From: a gamma proteobacterium symbiont of Ctena orbiculata
GTDB lineage: Bacteria > Pseudomonadota > Gammaproteobacteria > Chromatiales > Chromatiaceae
Direction: 5' to 3'
Length of the DNA stretch: 64,000 nt
Assembly: GCA_003058525.1 (NCBI GenBank)
Contig: QBVD01000042.1
Location: forward strand, 62,001 to 126,000
A model generated the notes under the pieces. That model saw only the letters and a program-made list of their open reading frames with translations. It did no database searches and was not told where the DNA came from. Positions 44,498-53,332 of the stretch are shown here, piece by piece. Numbering within the stretch: position 1 is the first letter of the stretch; every line of letters begins with the position of its first letter. Made by a program: the position numbers and the translations under genes.

Positions 44498-45544
44498 CTA
44501 CTTTTCGCGGAACAGATCGTCCTCGGTGGGTACATGTTCACCGGGTTTCGGCGACAATCCAAAGTGCAGATAGGCGGCCTGGGTCGCCACTCTGCCTCTT
44601 GGTGTGCGCATCAGAAACCCCTGCTGTATCAGATAGGGCTCAAGGACATCCTCGATGGTACCCTTCTCCTCACCAATCGCCGCGGCCAGATTGTCGACCC
44701 CGACAGGCCCGCCCTCAAACTTCTCGATGACTGCCAACAGTAAGCGCCGGTCCATGTTGTCAAAACCGTTGCCATCGACCTTGAGCATGCCCAGGGCGCT
44801 GTCGGCCACCGTTCTGTTGATATGGCCATCCTGTTTGACCTGGGCATAGTCGCGCACCCTTCTCAACAAACGGTTGGCAATCCTCGGTGTACCCCGGGAA
44901 CGACGAGCGATCTCTCCAGCCCCGTCCGCATCCATACCGATATTTAGAATGTCGGCTGAACGGGTGACGATATGGGCCAGATCGCTGCTGCTGTAGAACT
45001 CCAGCCGCTGAACGATGCCGAACCTGTCCCGCAAGGGGGAGGTCAGCAGACCGGCCCGGGTAGTGGCACCAACCAGGGTAAAGGGCGGCAGATCGAGCTT
45101 GATCGAGCGTGCGGCCGGCCCCTCGCCGATCATGATATCGAGTTGAAAATCCTCCATTGCCGGATAGAGTACCTCTTCAACCACCGGGCTGAGGCGATGT
45201 ATCTCATCGACGAACAACACGTCATGGGGTTCAAGGTTGGTCAGCAACGCCGCCAGATCTCCCGGCTTTTCGAGCACCGGGCCGGAGGTTTGTCGCAGAT
45301 TGACCCCCATCTCATTGGCGATGATATGCGCCAGAGTGGTCTTGCCCAATCCGGGAGGACCGAAAATCAGGACATGATCCAATGCTTCGCCCCGCGCCTT
45401 TGCGGCGGGTATGAAGATCTCCATCTGCTCGCAGACTGCGGGCTGACCCACATAGTCGCATAAACGTTTGGGCCGGATGGCCCGGTCCAGGACAGCGTCT
45501 TCGCCCGTGGCATCGCCGTTGATCAATCTGGGTTCACTAATCAC
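44498..45544 (-). CDS. ruvB: Holliday junction branch migration helicase RuvB
   Basis: 348 residues. Walker [10 protein letters not shown] near 65, Walker [11 protein letters not shown] near 114, sensor GATTRAGLL, and the winged-helix C-terminus with [22 protein letters not shown]. Its hexameric ring drives branch migration with RuvA. The GTG at 45544 begins the conserved N-terminus. A half copy of the dispersed palindromic element lies just upstream, between ruvA and ruvB. Confidence 0.96.
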   Translation of the reverse strand: MISEPRLINGDATGEDAVLDRAIRPKRLCDYVGQPAVCEQMEIFIPAAKARGEALDHVLIFGPPGLGKTTLAHIIANEMGVNLRQTSGPVLEKPGDLAALLTNLEPHDVLFVDEIHRLSPVVEEVLYPAMEDFQLDIMIGEGPAARSIKLDLPPFTLVGATTRAGLLTSPLRDRFGIVQRLEFYSSSDLAHIVTRSADILNIGMDADGAGEIARRSRGTPRIANRLLRRVRDYAQVKQDGHINRTVADSALGMLKVDGNGFDNMDRRLLLAVIEKFEGGPVGVDNLAAAIGEEKGTIEDVLEPYLIQQGFLMRTPRGRVATQAAYLHFGLSPKPGEHVPTEDDLFREK

Positions 45545-45564
45545 TTATCTATCCGGTTCGGTCT

Positions 45565-45590
45565 TAGGACCTGTTAACACTAATACCAAT
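45565..45590 (+). repeat. Half copy of the palindromic dispersed element (copy C)
   Basis: taggacctgttaacactaat followed by accaat matches one arm of the 52931-53030 element with few changes; no opposite arm is present. It lies in the 60-bp ruvA-ruvB gap and may alter transcript processing there. Confidence 0.6.
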
Positions 45591-45604
45591 ACTCAAGCGC
45601 CCCA

Positions 45605-46213
45605 CTATTTCTGCACCGCACTCTGCAGCGCAGCTCGTATCAAACCCTCGCTATCCATCTCATCCTCCGCCACCGCCTTTACCATGCGGCCGGCCTCCTG
45701 CGGTTTATAGCCCAAGGCCACAAGTGCGGCCACGGCATCAGTTGTGGCACTGCCGCGATTTGCGGCCAAGCCACCCTGTGATGGACTGATGGCTGGCGTC
45801 AGATCGCCCAGCTTAGCCAATCTGTCACGCATCTCCACAATCAGCCGCTGTGCTGTCTTACGGCCGATTCCCGGCAACCGTACCAGGGATGCCACATCCT
45901 CCTCCTCCACACAGCGGCCGAACTCATCAGCACTCATACCGGAGAGTATCGCCAATGCCATCTTGGCGCCGATACCGCTCACCTTCAGCAAACTGCGAAA
46001 CAGGGTTCGTTCCGATTCCGTAGCAAAGGCATACAGGACATGGGCATCCTCACGCACAGCCAGGTGAGTGAAGAGAGTGACCGCCTGGCCGGCTTCCGGC
46101 AGGGTGAAAAAGGTGGAGAGCGGGGCTTCAAGTTCATAGCCCACGCCATTGACATCGATCAGCATGTGGGGGGCCTGTTTGTGGACAAGCTCCCCTCTTA
46201 AACGGCCTATCAT
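45605..46213 (-). CDS. ruvA: Holliday junction-binding protein RuvA
   Basis: 202 residues. An N-terminal OB fold (MIGRLRGELVHKQAPHMLIDVNGVGYEL), tandem helix-hairpin-helix motifs (LLKVSGIGAKMALAILSG, LVRLPGIGRKTAQRLIVEM) and a C-terminal RuvB-binding domain after a flexible linker. It binds the four-way junction and loads RuvB. The gap to ruvC is 64 bp. Confidence 0.96.
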   Translation of the reverse strand: MIGRLRGELVHKQAPHMLIDVNGVGYELEAPLSTFFTLPEAGQAVTLFTHLAVREDAHVLYAFATESERTLFRSLLKVSGIGAKMALAILSGMSADEFGRCVEEEDVASLVRLPGIGRKTAQRLIVEMRDRLAKLGDLTPAISPSQGGLAANRGSATTDAVAALVALGYKPQEAGRMVKAVAEDEMDSEGLIRAALQSAVQK

Positions 46214-46277
46214 CCTGGGTTGTTATCCGGTTGACGATTCAAGCTGTGATTATGGCACGGATGGGACACGGGTATCC

Positions 46278-46781
46278 TCACTTTCCACGGCCGGACTGGC
46301 GCATCAGTGTGGTATGGGTATGGGTATGGGCATGGCTCAGGGCCACCGCCAGGGCGTCCGCGGCATCCGCCTGGGGTTTTTGCCGCAAACCCAGGATCAT
46401 CTGCACCATATGCTGAATCTGCGCCTTGTCCGCGCGCCCCGTTCCCACTACCGCCTGTTTGATGCGGGTGGGCGTATACTCCGCCACACTCAGTCCGCAA
46501 TACACCGCAGCGCAGATGGCAGCTCCCCTCGCCTGCCCCAGCTTGAGGGCTGAAGAGGGATTCTTGGCCACGAAAACCTGCTCGATGGCCATCACATCGG
46601 GTTGATGCTCCCGGATCAAGCCGCTGATTGTCGCAAATATCTCCCCAAGTCTGGGGGGAAGCGGTTCACCACTCAGTTTTATGACCCCATGGGACAAATA
46701 GACAGAATGCATGCCATCGGTATCGATCAGGCCGTAACCTGTCATGCGGGAGCCGGGATCGATGCCGATAATACGTAACAT
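46278..46781 (-). CDS. ruvC: Holliday junction resolvase RuvC
   Basis: 167 residues. [14 protein letters not shown] (catalytic Asp), [23 protein letters not shown] (Glu) and [14 protein letters not shown] (Asp pair) give the RNase H-like active site. The C-terminus reads HAHTHTHTT, encoded by a short GGGTAT-type hexanucleotide run (about 46312-46340), which is unusual. It cuts Holliday junctions symmetrically. One base separates its start from the yebC stop. Confidence 0.96.
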   Translation of the reverse strand: MLRIIGIDPGSRMTGYGLIDTDGMHSVYLSHGVIKLSGEPLPPRLGEIFATISGLIREHQPDVMAIEQVFVAKNPSSALKLGQARGAAICAAVYCGLSVAEYTPTRIKQAVVGTGRADKAQIQHMVQMILGLRQKPQADAADALAVALSHAHTHTHTTLMRQSGRGK

Positions 46782-47528
46782 TCAGTTGATTGCATCCAAA
46801 ATCTCATCCGAGATCTCGGCATTGGTATAGACATTCTGTACGTCGTCCAGGTCCTCCAGCATGTCAACCATGCGCAACAGTTTCTCGGCATCGTCCTGAT
46901 CCAGGACTGCGCTGGTCGAGGCATTATAGGTGACCTCGTCAGTATCCGGGTTAAGGCCAGCGGTAACCAGGACATCCTTGATCTGGGAGAACTCCTCTGG
47001 TGTGGAGATGACATCGACCGAGCCATCGTCGTTGGTGACCACATCTTCGGCACCTGCCTCCAAGGCCGCCTCCATGATGGCATCCTCGTCCACTCCCGGA
47101 TTGTAACTGAGCATTCCCTGCTTGCTGAACAGATATGATACAGACCCATCGGTGCCCAGGTTGCCACCCAGCTTGCTGAAAGCGTGACGAACCTCGGATG
47201 CGGTACGGTTTCGGTTGTCTGTCATACAGTCGACCATGACCGCCGTACCCCCCGGCCCATAGCCTTCATAGCGGATCTCGTCATAGTTATCGCCGTCGGT
47301 GCCTCCCGCGCCACGCTTGATGGCGCGCTCAATGGTGTCCTTGGGCATATTCGCACCGAGACCCTTGTCAACGGCCAGCCGCAGACGCGGATTGGCATTG
47401 ATTTCCCCCCCTCCCATGCGGGCAGCCACGGTAATCTCTCGTATCAGCTTGGTCCAAATCTTACCGCGTTTCTTGTCATTGGCGGCTTTCTTATGCTTGA
47501 TATTGGCCCACTTACTGTGTCCTGCCAT
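46782..47528 (-). CDS. yebC: YebC/PmpR-family translation or transcription regulator
   Basis: 248 residues. [32 protein letters not shown] and [29 protein letters not shown] are diagnostic. The family was described as DNA-binding regulators; recent work on other bacteria links YebC proteins to relief of ribosome stalling at proline runs. It precedes ruvCAB, the usual gammaproteobacterial order. Confidence 0.95.
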   Translation of the reverse strand: MAGHSKWANIKHKKAANDKKRGKIWTKLIREITVAARMGGGEINANPRLRLAVDKGLGANMPKDTIERAIKRGAGGTDGDNYDEIRYEGYGPGGTAVMVDCMTDNRNRTASEVRHAFSKLGGNLGTDGSVSYLFSKQGMLSYNPGVDEDAIMEAALEAGAEDVVTNDDGSVDVISTPEEFSQIKDVLVTAGLNPDTDEVTYNASTSAVLDQDDAEKLLRMVDMLEDLDDVQNVYTNAEISDEILDAIN

Positions 47529-47765
47529 ACAAACCTCTCAAAACTCTGCGTTCAAATATGGCATTTTATCATCCACCCGATCTCGCAGAAACCGAGGAAT
47601 GCAGACGGCTTAAGATTCACTGTGAATTGCCGATCTGTTAAGTACAATTTGAGGGCATAACAATCGAGCTCCATTCACCCATCCGGCTCGGCAACCGCCA
47701 CCTTTGGGTGATCCATACAGGTAAAATCATTTGGCGCTAAAAACCGTTTCAAAGAGCAATCCCCA

Positions 47766-49253
47766 ATGACCCAAACAGTCCAAGAATGGACCCGTGCACT
47801 TTCTTCAGAGCCGCTCCTTGTAATGCAAAGGACACTGACTCAGGTCAGGGATCTGCTGCGAAAATCGAGTGTCAACCACGGCAGACTATCCGAAGTCATC
47901 TCCCGCGATCCCGGTTTCAGCCTGTATGTAATGCGGCAGATCAACAACCTGCCGAACCCGCCGAAAGAAGCCATCACCAAGATTTCCCTCGCCATACCCT
48001 TATTAGGTATGGATGCGATCGAACAGGCAAGCCGGACCCTGCCTTCTCTTGAGGAAAAACTCAAAGGTCCGCCAAGACGCGGATTGATCGATTGCTACAG
48101 TCGCGCAGTCCACGCAGCAATCTATGCCAGCAATATCGCTGAAATGCAGAGATGGCAGGAAGTCGATTCACTCTATACCGCCGCATTGCTCCACGACATT
48201 GGAGAGATGGCATTGTGGGCCATAGCACCGGATGATATGCGCACCGTGCAAAGGAAAATCATCCAGCGAACACCACGCGAGAGCGCCGCCCAGGAGATCC
48301 TGGGTGTTACCCTGGAAGAGTTAAACGTTCAGTTGAGTCTGAAGTGGCAACTGCCTGAGCTGGTACACGAATCACAGGGGTTATCCAACAGCCACCTGCC
48401 AAAACCGCTTTCCGTGATGCTGGCTTCGATACTTGCCAGAGAGAGCAGTCTGGGCTGGCAGCATGAGAAATTGGATAATGACATCGAGTTGTTGGCGGAG
48501 TTTCTTGAGATATCACACGAGGAAGCGATTGCCTATCTGCACCGTCTGGCAGCGGAAGCAGCTCGCGATTTGCACAGGCTCACCCTGCCGTTGCCGGCGT
48601 TCCATCTCATTTCTGGTGGTCTGGCAGCCCACGAAACCGAGACAGCGAATGCTGCCGTTTCACCCGTGACAACCCGGCAGGCACCGGTTAACGCAGCCGA
48701 ATCCAGCTCCGATGCGAAATCGGCCCCGCAACCGCAACACGCATCCAGCCCTGACCCCCCTCCCAGCGATGAGAAGAAAGCTGCCTCTCAACCTGCAACA
48801 AAGAAACGTGTCAATCCACTGCAGGCGCTACTCAATGACGCCTTGCAACAGATGCATGAGGAGCTCGGATTGAGCAGGACCATGTTTGCCATGCTCAGCC
48901 CGGACAAAAGTGCCCTCAGAGCTCGATTCGTGGTGGAGTCGGAACAGCAGCTGTCTCTGAAAGGCTTTGCATTGAATATGACAAAACCAAATTTATTCAA
49001 AGTCTTAATGAATAAACCACAAGCAATTTCACTAAACAGGGACAATGCTGAACAGTACCTGCCAATGATTCCCCAATCAGCCTTGGAGCAGATTAACAAC
49101 AGTGGATTCGTCTCAATGTCGGTCTTTATTCAGGGCAAACCGGTGGGGCTCTTTTATGCCGACAACGGCATAAGCGGTCCTGGTGTGACACGCCGGCAAT
49201 ACGACAATTTCAAGGTTATTTGCCAGAAAACCGTGCAATCGATCAGTTCGTGA
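47766..49253 (+). CDS. HDOD-domain protein with C-terminal GAF-like domain
   Basis: 495 residues. An HDOD domain covers about 10-280 (SSVNHGRLSEVISRDPGFSLYVMRQINNLPNPP; AALLHDIGEMALWAI retains an HD pair). A disordered Ser/Pro/Ala-rich linker spans about 285-350. The C-terminal 145 residues resemble a GAF sensor (ALEQINNSGFVSMSVFIQGKPVGLFYAD). Divergent from yebC. Probably an adaptor coupling a ligand to motility or second-messenger control; no enzyme activity is claimed. Confidence 0.82.
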   Translation: MTQTVQEWTRALSSEPLLVMQRTLTQVRDLLRKSSVNHGRLSEVISRDPGFSLYVMRQINNLPNPPKEAITKISLAIPLLGMDAIEQASRTLPSLEEKLKGPPRRGLIDCYSRAVHAAIYASNIAEMQRWQEVDSLYTAALLHDIGEMALWAIAPDDMRTVQRKIIQRTPRESAAQEILGVTLEELNVQLSLKWQLPELVHESQGLSNSHLPKPLSVMLASILARESSLGWQHEKLDNDIELLAEFLEISHEEAIAYLHRLAAEAARDLHRLTLPLPAFHLISGGLAAHETETANAAVSPVTTRQAPVNAAESSSDAKSAPQPQHASSPDPPPSDEKKAASQPATKKRVNPLQALLNDALQQMHEELGLSRTMFAMLSPDKSALRARFVVESEQQLSLKGFALNMTKPNLFKVLMNKPQAISLNRDNAEQYLPMIPQSALEQINNSGFVSMSVFIQGKPVGLFYADNGISGPGVTRRQYDNFKVICQKTVQSISS

Positions 49254-49371
49254 CGGGATCGAATCCAGATCCATCCCCGGGCACGCATCCTCAGATGTCA
49301 AAAAAAGATTCTGTGATTGCTGAACACATCTTCCATTAACTATTCATATCCGATACCCCAACCTGATTGCT

Positions 49372-49420
49372 TTGATCAAAGTCATTGTTTCAGCCAATGC
49401 AAACGCTAGGATGACACTTC
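49372..49420 (+). promoter_or_regulatory. FNR/ANR-like class II promoter upstream of the radical SAM-ubiUV genes
   Basis: TTGAT-CAAA-GTCAT (49372-49385) has a perfect left FNR half-site and a right half matching the GTCAA variant at four of five bases. Its centre, about 49378.5, is about 41.5 bp before 49420. A TAGGAT hexamer at 49407-49412 sits where the -10 box of that start would be. This is the geometry of a class II FNR-activated promoter. The downstream genes act without oxygen, which fits. Confidence 0.5.
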
Positions 49421-49443
49421 CTATTTCCAGACCAGAGTAGAAA

Positions 49444-50043
49444 GTGCAACAACAGATAAGTTATCAAATTGGAAACAACCTCTATCTCAGCATTACGGAT
49501 CGCTGCACATTGGAGTGTGCGTTTTGTCCAAAAACCCATGGCGACATGATGGTCAAAGGTTATGATCTTACCTTTGATCACCGCCCAACAGCAGAAGAGA
49601 TTATTACCTCGATCGTTGATCCGGCAGGCTACGATGAGGTGGTCTTTTGCGGCTATGGCGAACCAACACTGAGATTGAACCTGCTGCTTGAAGTGGCCAG
49701 ACATATCAAACAGCATGGTGGTCGGGTGCGCGTAAATACTGATGGTTTATGCAATTTGATACACAAGCATGACACATTGCCGGAGCTCGGAGATTGTGTG
49801 GACGCAATCTCAATCTCACTAAATGCCCAGAACAGTGAGATCTATGACATTCACTGTAGACCGAACCTGCCTGGTTCCTATGAGGCAATGCTTGAATTCC
49901 TGCGTCGGGCTCCCGAATATATCGCCGATGTGACGGCAACCGCGATCGATGGGCTGGAGGGAGTCGACATTGCCGCGTGTGAAGAGATCGCAAAAGCAAT
50001 GAATATAAAATTTCGTACTCGCTACCTGAACGAGGTCGGCTAG
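49444..50043 (+). CDS. Small radical SAM protein (TatD-associated type)
   Basis: 199 residues. LYLSITDRCTLECAFCPK carries the CxxxCxxC cluster motif (CTLECAFC), and EVVFCGYGEPTLRLNLLLE gives the SAM-binding GGE-like region. It is near the family annotated as TatD-associated radical SAM proteins (TIGR04038-like), whose reaction is unknown. No C-terminal extra cluster. It opens the run leading to ubiU-ubiV, with the FNR-like site 60 bp upstream. Start codon GTG 49444 read as Met. Confidence 0.8.
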   Translation: MQQQISYQIGNNLYLSITDRCTLECAFCPKTHGDMMVKGYDLTFDHRPTAEEIITSIVDPAGYDEVVFCGYGEPTLRLNLLLEVARHIKQHGGRVRVNTDGLCNLIHKHDTLPELGDCVDAISISLNAQNSEIYDIHCRPNLPGSYEAMLEFLRRAPEYIADVTATAIDGLEGVDIAACEEIAKAMNIKFRTRYLNEVG

Positions 50044-50057
50044 CCCGAGTGTATGCG

Positions 50058-50975
50058 ATGACAACTCTTTCGGAGCAAGCATCCACATTCGGACAATACC
50101 TGTTGCAGCGCTATGGCGAACGTGTACACAAAATTGCTCTTGACGCTGCATTTACATGTCCCAACAGGGACGGCAGCAAGGGTAGCGGTGGATGCACCTT
50201 TTGTAATAATGTCTCGTTCAGTCCCAATGGGCGCCAGCCCAGGCCTATCAGTGAGCAACTGGCATCGGGCCGGCGCGTGATATTAAAACGAACCGGTGCT
50301 CGCAAGTATCTGGCCTATTTTCAGGCCTATACCAATACCTATGCTGAAATCGAAAAACTGACCGCACTTTATGACGCGGCTTTGGCGGATGAAGATGTCA
50401 TCGGCCTCTCCATCGGTACCCGACCGGACTGCCTGCCTGATACGGTTATCGATCTGCTTGCCGGTTATCAGGACCAGGGAAAAGAGGTATGGCTGGAACT
50501 CGGTCTGCAGTCGGCCTTTGACGAAACGCTCGCCAGGGTTAACCGTGGACACGGTTTTGCCGAGTATCAAGAAAGCGTATTACGCGCGCGAAACCGAGGT
50601 CTCAAAGTCTGCACCCACATGATCGCGGGACTGCCCGGAGAGACGGCCTACCATGCTACGGAAACATTGCAAAGGGTGCTGGAGCTGGGTACAGACGGCC
50701 TGAAACTCCACCCTTTGCATGTAGTGAAGGGGACTCAGCTGGCCAATGCCTGGCGTCGGGGTGAATATCGACCGCTCACCCTGGAGGCCTATGTGGATAT
50801 TGCGGCCGATCTGGTGCAACAAACGCCCTCGAATGTGGTCTGGCACCGTCTTACCGGCACCGCTTCGGAGACAATTCTGCTGGCCCCTCTCTGGTGTGCC
50901 AGAAAATGGCTTGTGCTGAACGCTATCACGACTGAACTGCAACGGCGACGCACGACGTGTCGACAGGTTGCCTGA
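50058..50975 (+). CDS. TIGR01212-family radical SAM protein (YhcC-like)
   Basis: 305 residues from ATG 50058 (GTG 50049 is an alternative). The atypical Fe-S motif CPNRDGSKGSGGCTFC (C-x11-C-x2-C) starts near residue 34. LSIGTRPDCLPDTVIDLL and WLELGLQSAFDETLARVNRGHGFAEY are family segments. E. coli YhcC is the best-known relative and its role is unsettled. It begins 14 bp after the first radical SAM gene and overlaps the region where ubiU starts, so an operon is likely. Confidence 0.85.
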   Translation: MTTLSEQASTFGQYLLQRYGERVHKIALDAAFTCPNRDGSKGSGGCTFCNNVSFSPNGRQPRPISEQLASGRRVILKRTGARKYLAYFQAYTNTYAEIEKLTALYDAALADEDVIGLSIGTRPDCLPDTVIDLLAGYQDQGKEVWLELGLQSAFDETLARVNRGHGFAEYQESVLRARNRGLKVCTHMIAGLPGETAYHATETLQRVLELGTDGLKLHPLHVVKGTQLANAWRRGEYRPLTLEAYVDIAADLVQQTPSNVVWHRLTGTASETILLAPLWCARKWLVLNAITTELQRRRTTCRQVA

Positions 50976-50991
50976 ACGAGTATGCACGATT

Positions 50992-51987
50992 ATGGAACTT
51001 GTCTGTCCCGCAGGTAACCTGCCATCGATTAAGGCTGCCGTTGACAATGGCGCTGACGCAGTCTACTTCGGACTGCGCAATGACACCAATGCGCGCCATT
51101 TTCCCGGATTGAATTTCAATGAAAAGCGCGCCCGGGAAGGTATTGCTTATGCAAAAGACCATGGCAAACGCGTCTTCATGGCAATCAACACCTATCCACG
51201 CCCGGATGGCTGGGAGCGTTGGCGTCAAGCCGTGGACAGCGCCGCTTCGCTTTCGGTTGACGCCCTTATCTGCGCCGATATAGGTGTACTCGACTACGCC
51301 AGCCGGCAATGGCCGGAGCTCAATCTGCATCTCTCTGTTCAGGCTTCGAGCACCAACTATGAGGCGCTCGCCTTTTATCACGAAACATTTGGGATCAAAC
51401 GTGCGGTGCTGCCCCGCGTTTTGTCACTCAGCCAGGTCAGGCAGGTGGTGGAAAACACCCCGGTCGAGATAGAAATATTTGGCTTCGGCAGTCTCTGTGT
51501 AATGGTGGAAGGACGTTGTATTCTCTCCTCCTATGTCACCGGTGAATCCCCGAATACCCACGGCGCCTGCTCACCCGCCCAGTTCGTTGAATACCGGGAA
51601 ACCCCCCAGGGACTGGAATCGCGCTTGGGCGGCCTGTTGACAGATCGTTACGGGAAACATGAAACAGCCGGCTACCCAACGATCTGCAAGGGGCGGTTTG
51701 CGGTGGGCGACAATACCTTCTACGCCATAGAGGAACCTACCTCATTGAATACATTGGCACTGCTTCCAGAGCTGTATCGAGCCGGCATCAAGGCAATCAA
51801 GATCGAAGGCCGTCAACGCACTCCTGCGTATGTGGGCCAGGTCACCAAGGTTTGGCGCGAGGCGATAGACAACTGCCTGCAAAATCCCGATAAGTTCCAA
51901 GCGACCTCAGTTTGGAACAGTATTCTGGATCAGGTCTCAGAGGGGACCAGCACCACATTGGGCCCTTACTACCGACCTTGGCAATAA
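50992..51987 (+). CDS. ubiU: Oxygen-independent ubiquinone hydroxylation protein UbiU
   Basis: 331 residues of the U32 family. MELVCPAGNLPSIKAAVDNGADAVYFGLRND starts it. Four cysteines match the 4Fe-4S ligands of UbiU: GSLCVMVEGRC, THGAC and YPTIC. With UbiV and UbiT it hydroxylates ubiquinone precursors under anoxia. ATG 50992 is chosen because homology begins there; a TTG eight codons earlier overlaps the previous gene. Its stop overlaps the ubiV ATG (TAATG). Confidence 0.93.
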   Translation: MELVCPAGNLPSIKAAVDNGADAVYFGLRNDTNARHFPGLNFNEKRAREGIAYAKDHGKRVFMAINTYPRPDGWERWRQAVDSAASLSVDALICADIGVLDYASRQWPELNLHLSVQASSTNYEALAFYHETFGIKRAVLPRVLSLSQVRQVVENTPVEIEIFGFGSLCVMVEGRCILSSYVTGESPNTHGACSPAQFVEYRETPQGLESRLGGLLTDRYGKHETAGYPTICKGRFAVGDNTFYAIEEPTSLNTLALLPELYRAGIKAIKIEGRQRTPAYVGQVTKVWREAIDNCLQNPDKFQATSVWNSILDQVSEGTSTTLGPYYRPWQ

Positions 51988-52889
51988 TGATGAATACAGT
52001 ACCTAAACTCTCTCTCGGCCCGGTACTTTACTATTGGTCACGAGATAAACTATTTGATTTCTATGCTCAAGCGGCAGAAATGCCTGTGGATATCATCTAT
52101 CTGGGTGAGACTGTCTGCTCTAAAAGACGCAGTCTTCGTACCAGTGACTGGCTTGATCTGGCCGCTAACCTGAGCCGACAATGCAACAAGGAGATCGTGC
52201 TCTCATCGCTTGCCTTGATTGAGGCAGAATCAGAACTCAAGACGCTCAGGCGATTATGTGACAACGGAAGCTTCGTGATTGAGGCCAACGATATCGGCGC
52301 TATCCATATCATGAGTAAAAAGGGACTTCCCTTTGTGACCGGCCCCAGTGTCAATATATATAATTCGGCAACACTCAGTCTGTTGGCATCGAAAGGGCTG
52401 AAACGCTGGGTTCTCCCGATAGAACTCTCATATCAGACACTGCAACAGATTCAAGCGAAACGACCTGATGGAATCGAAACTGAGGTCTTCTCCTATGGAC
52501 GCATGCCATTGACCCTTTCGGCCAGATGTTTCACCGCACGCTCCCACAATCTTCCCAAAGATGACTGTCAATACAAATGTATCGATTATCCTGATGGGCG
52601 TTTGCTTTCCACCCAGGAAAAAGAGCCTTTTCTGGCCCTCAACGGCATCCAGACCGTATCCGCGAAAACCTGTAATCTGCTTGACGAGATACCCTTACTC
52701 AAACAATTGCGGGTCGATGTATTAAGAATCAGCCCTCAATCCACATTTACAGCCAACATCGTGGATGCTTTCCATAAAGCCCTGCACCATGAAGAGGTGA
52801 TGGATCTCAGTAGATTTATACCGCTTGGTGCATGTAACGGTTATTGGCATGGAACAAGCGGTCAAAAAGAATTTAATTCCCCTGATTGA
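51987..52889 (+). CDS. ubiV: Oxygen-independent ubiquinone hydroxylation protein UbiV
   Basis: 300 residues, U32 family. Conserved cysteines: ETVCSKRR near residue 39, SARC near 180 and DDCQYKC near 193-197, matching the E. coli UbiV cluster ligands. The ATG overlaps the ubiU stop; the next codon is also ATG. UbiU and UbiV form a heterodimer. A long palindromic element follows about 40 bp after its stop. Confidence 0.93.
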   Translation: MMNTVPKLSLGPVLYYWSRDKLFDFYAQAAEMPVDIIYLGETVCSKRRSLRTSDWLDLAANLSRQCNKEIVLSSLALIEAESELKTLRRLCDNGSFVIEANDIGAIHIMSKKGLPFVTGPSVNIYNSATLSLLASKGLKRWVLPIELSYQTLQQIQAKRPDGIETEVFSYGRMPLTLSARCFTARSHNLPKDDCQYKCIDYPDGRLLSTQEKEPFLALNGIQTVSAKTCNLLDEIPLLKQLRVDVLRISPQSTFTANIVDAFHKALHHEEVMDLSRFIPLGACNGYWHGTSGQKEFNSPD

Positions 52890-52930
52890 ATCTGGCGTTC
52901 TTTCCTGCCGCCCACCGTACGAATACCTAC

Positions 52931-53030
52931 CTAGGGCCTGTTAACACTAATCCAATGCGCCCTGTTGTGCCTTGCTGGGCACAAAAACAGCCCCAGCAGG
53001 TTGTATTGGATTAGTGTTAACAGGCCCTAG
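52931..53030. repeat. Palindromic dispersed element, copy B (intact, 100 bp)
   Basis: The 26-bp outer arms at 52931-52956 and 53005-53030 are perfectly complementary, each containing cctgttaacactaat. Inside is a second hairpin, TGCTGGG and CCCAGCA (about 52973-53000). The fold could be a strong cruciform and RNA hairpin. No T-run follows, so it is a mobile or REP-like element rather than a simple terminator, though it may end the ubiUV transcript. Confidence 0.8.
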
Positions 53031-53172
53031 AATATCAATACCCTGAAAGCGGATATCCGGAATCCATATCCTACATCCGCACACGCCATGTATTGAGATA
53101 TAACCCTAAGTCGTGTGTGGTGTATCATATTCAATGTTGACCATTGATTGCCGCCATTGCACAACCTGCACC

Positions 53173-53199
53173 AGGGCCTGTGAACACTCATCCGATTGG
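53173..53199 (+). repeat. Degraded arm of the palindromic dispersed element (copy D)
   Basis: agggcctgtgaacactcatccg matches one arm of copy B with three or so changes and no opposite arm. The rest of 53031-53332 holds no gene I can support; it leads to the TonB-dependent receptor and must contain its promoter. Confidence 0.5.
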
Positions 53200-53332
53200 C
53201 TCTGCACCTGAAAAGGCGCCAATCAATGCATGGGGAGAGAGATTTGGCAACTCCATATGAAAGACGAGCTAAGTGAATGACTCACACAATCTCTTAATTG
53301 CTATGAAACCTCGTACAGTACAGGGTTTGCAC

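Noticed and set aside
52931-53030. Rho-independent terminator
   Set aside because: The palindrome has no following T-run and recurs elsewhere with different neighbours, so a dispersed element explains it better.
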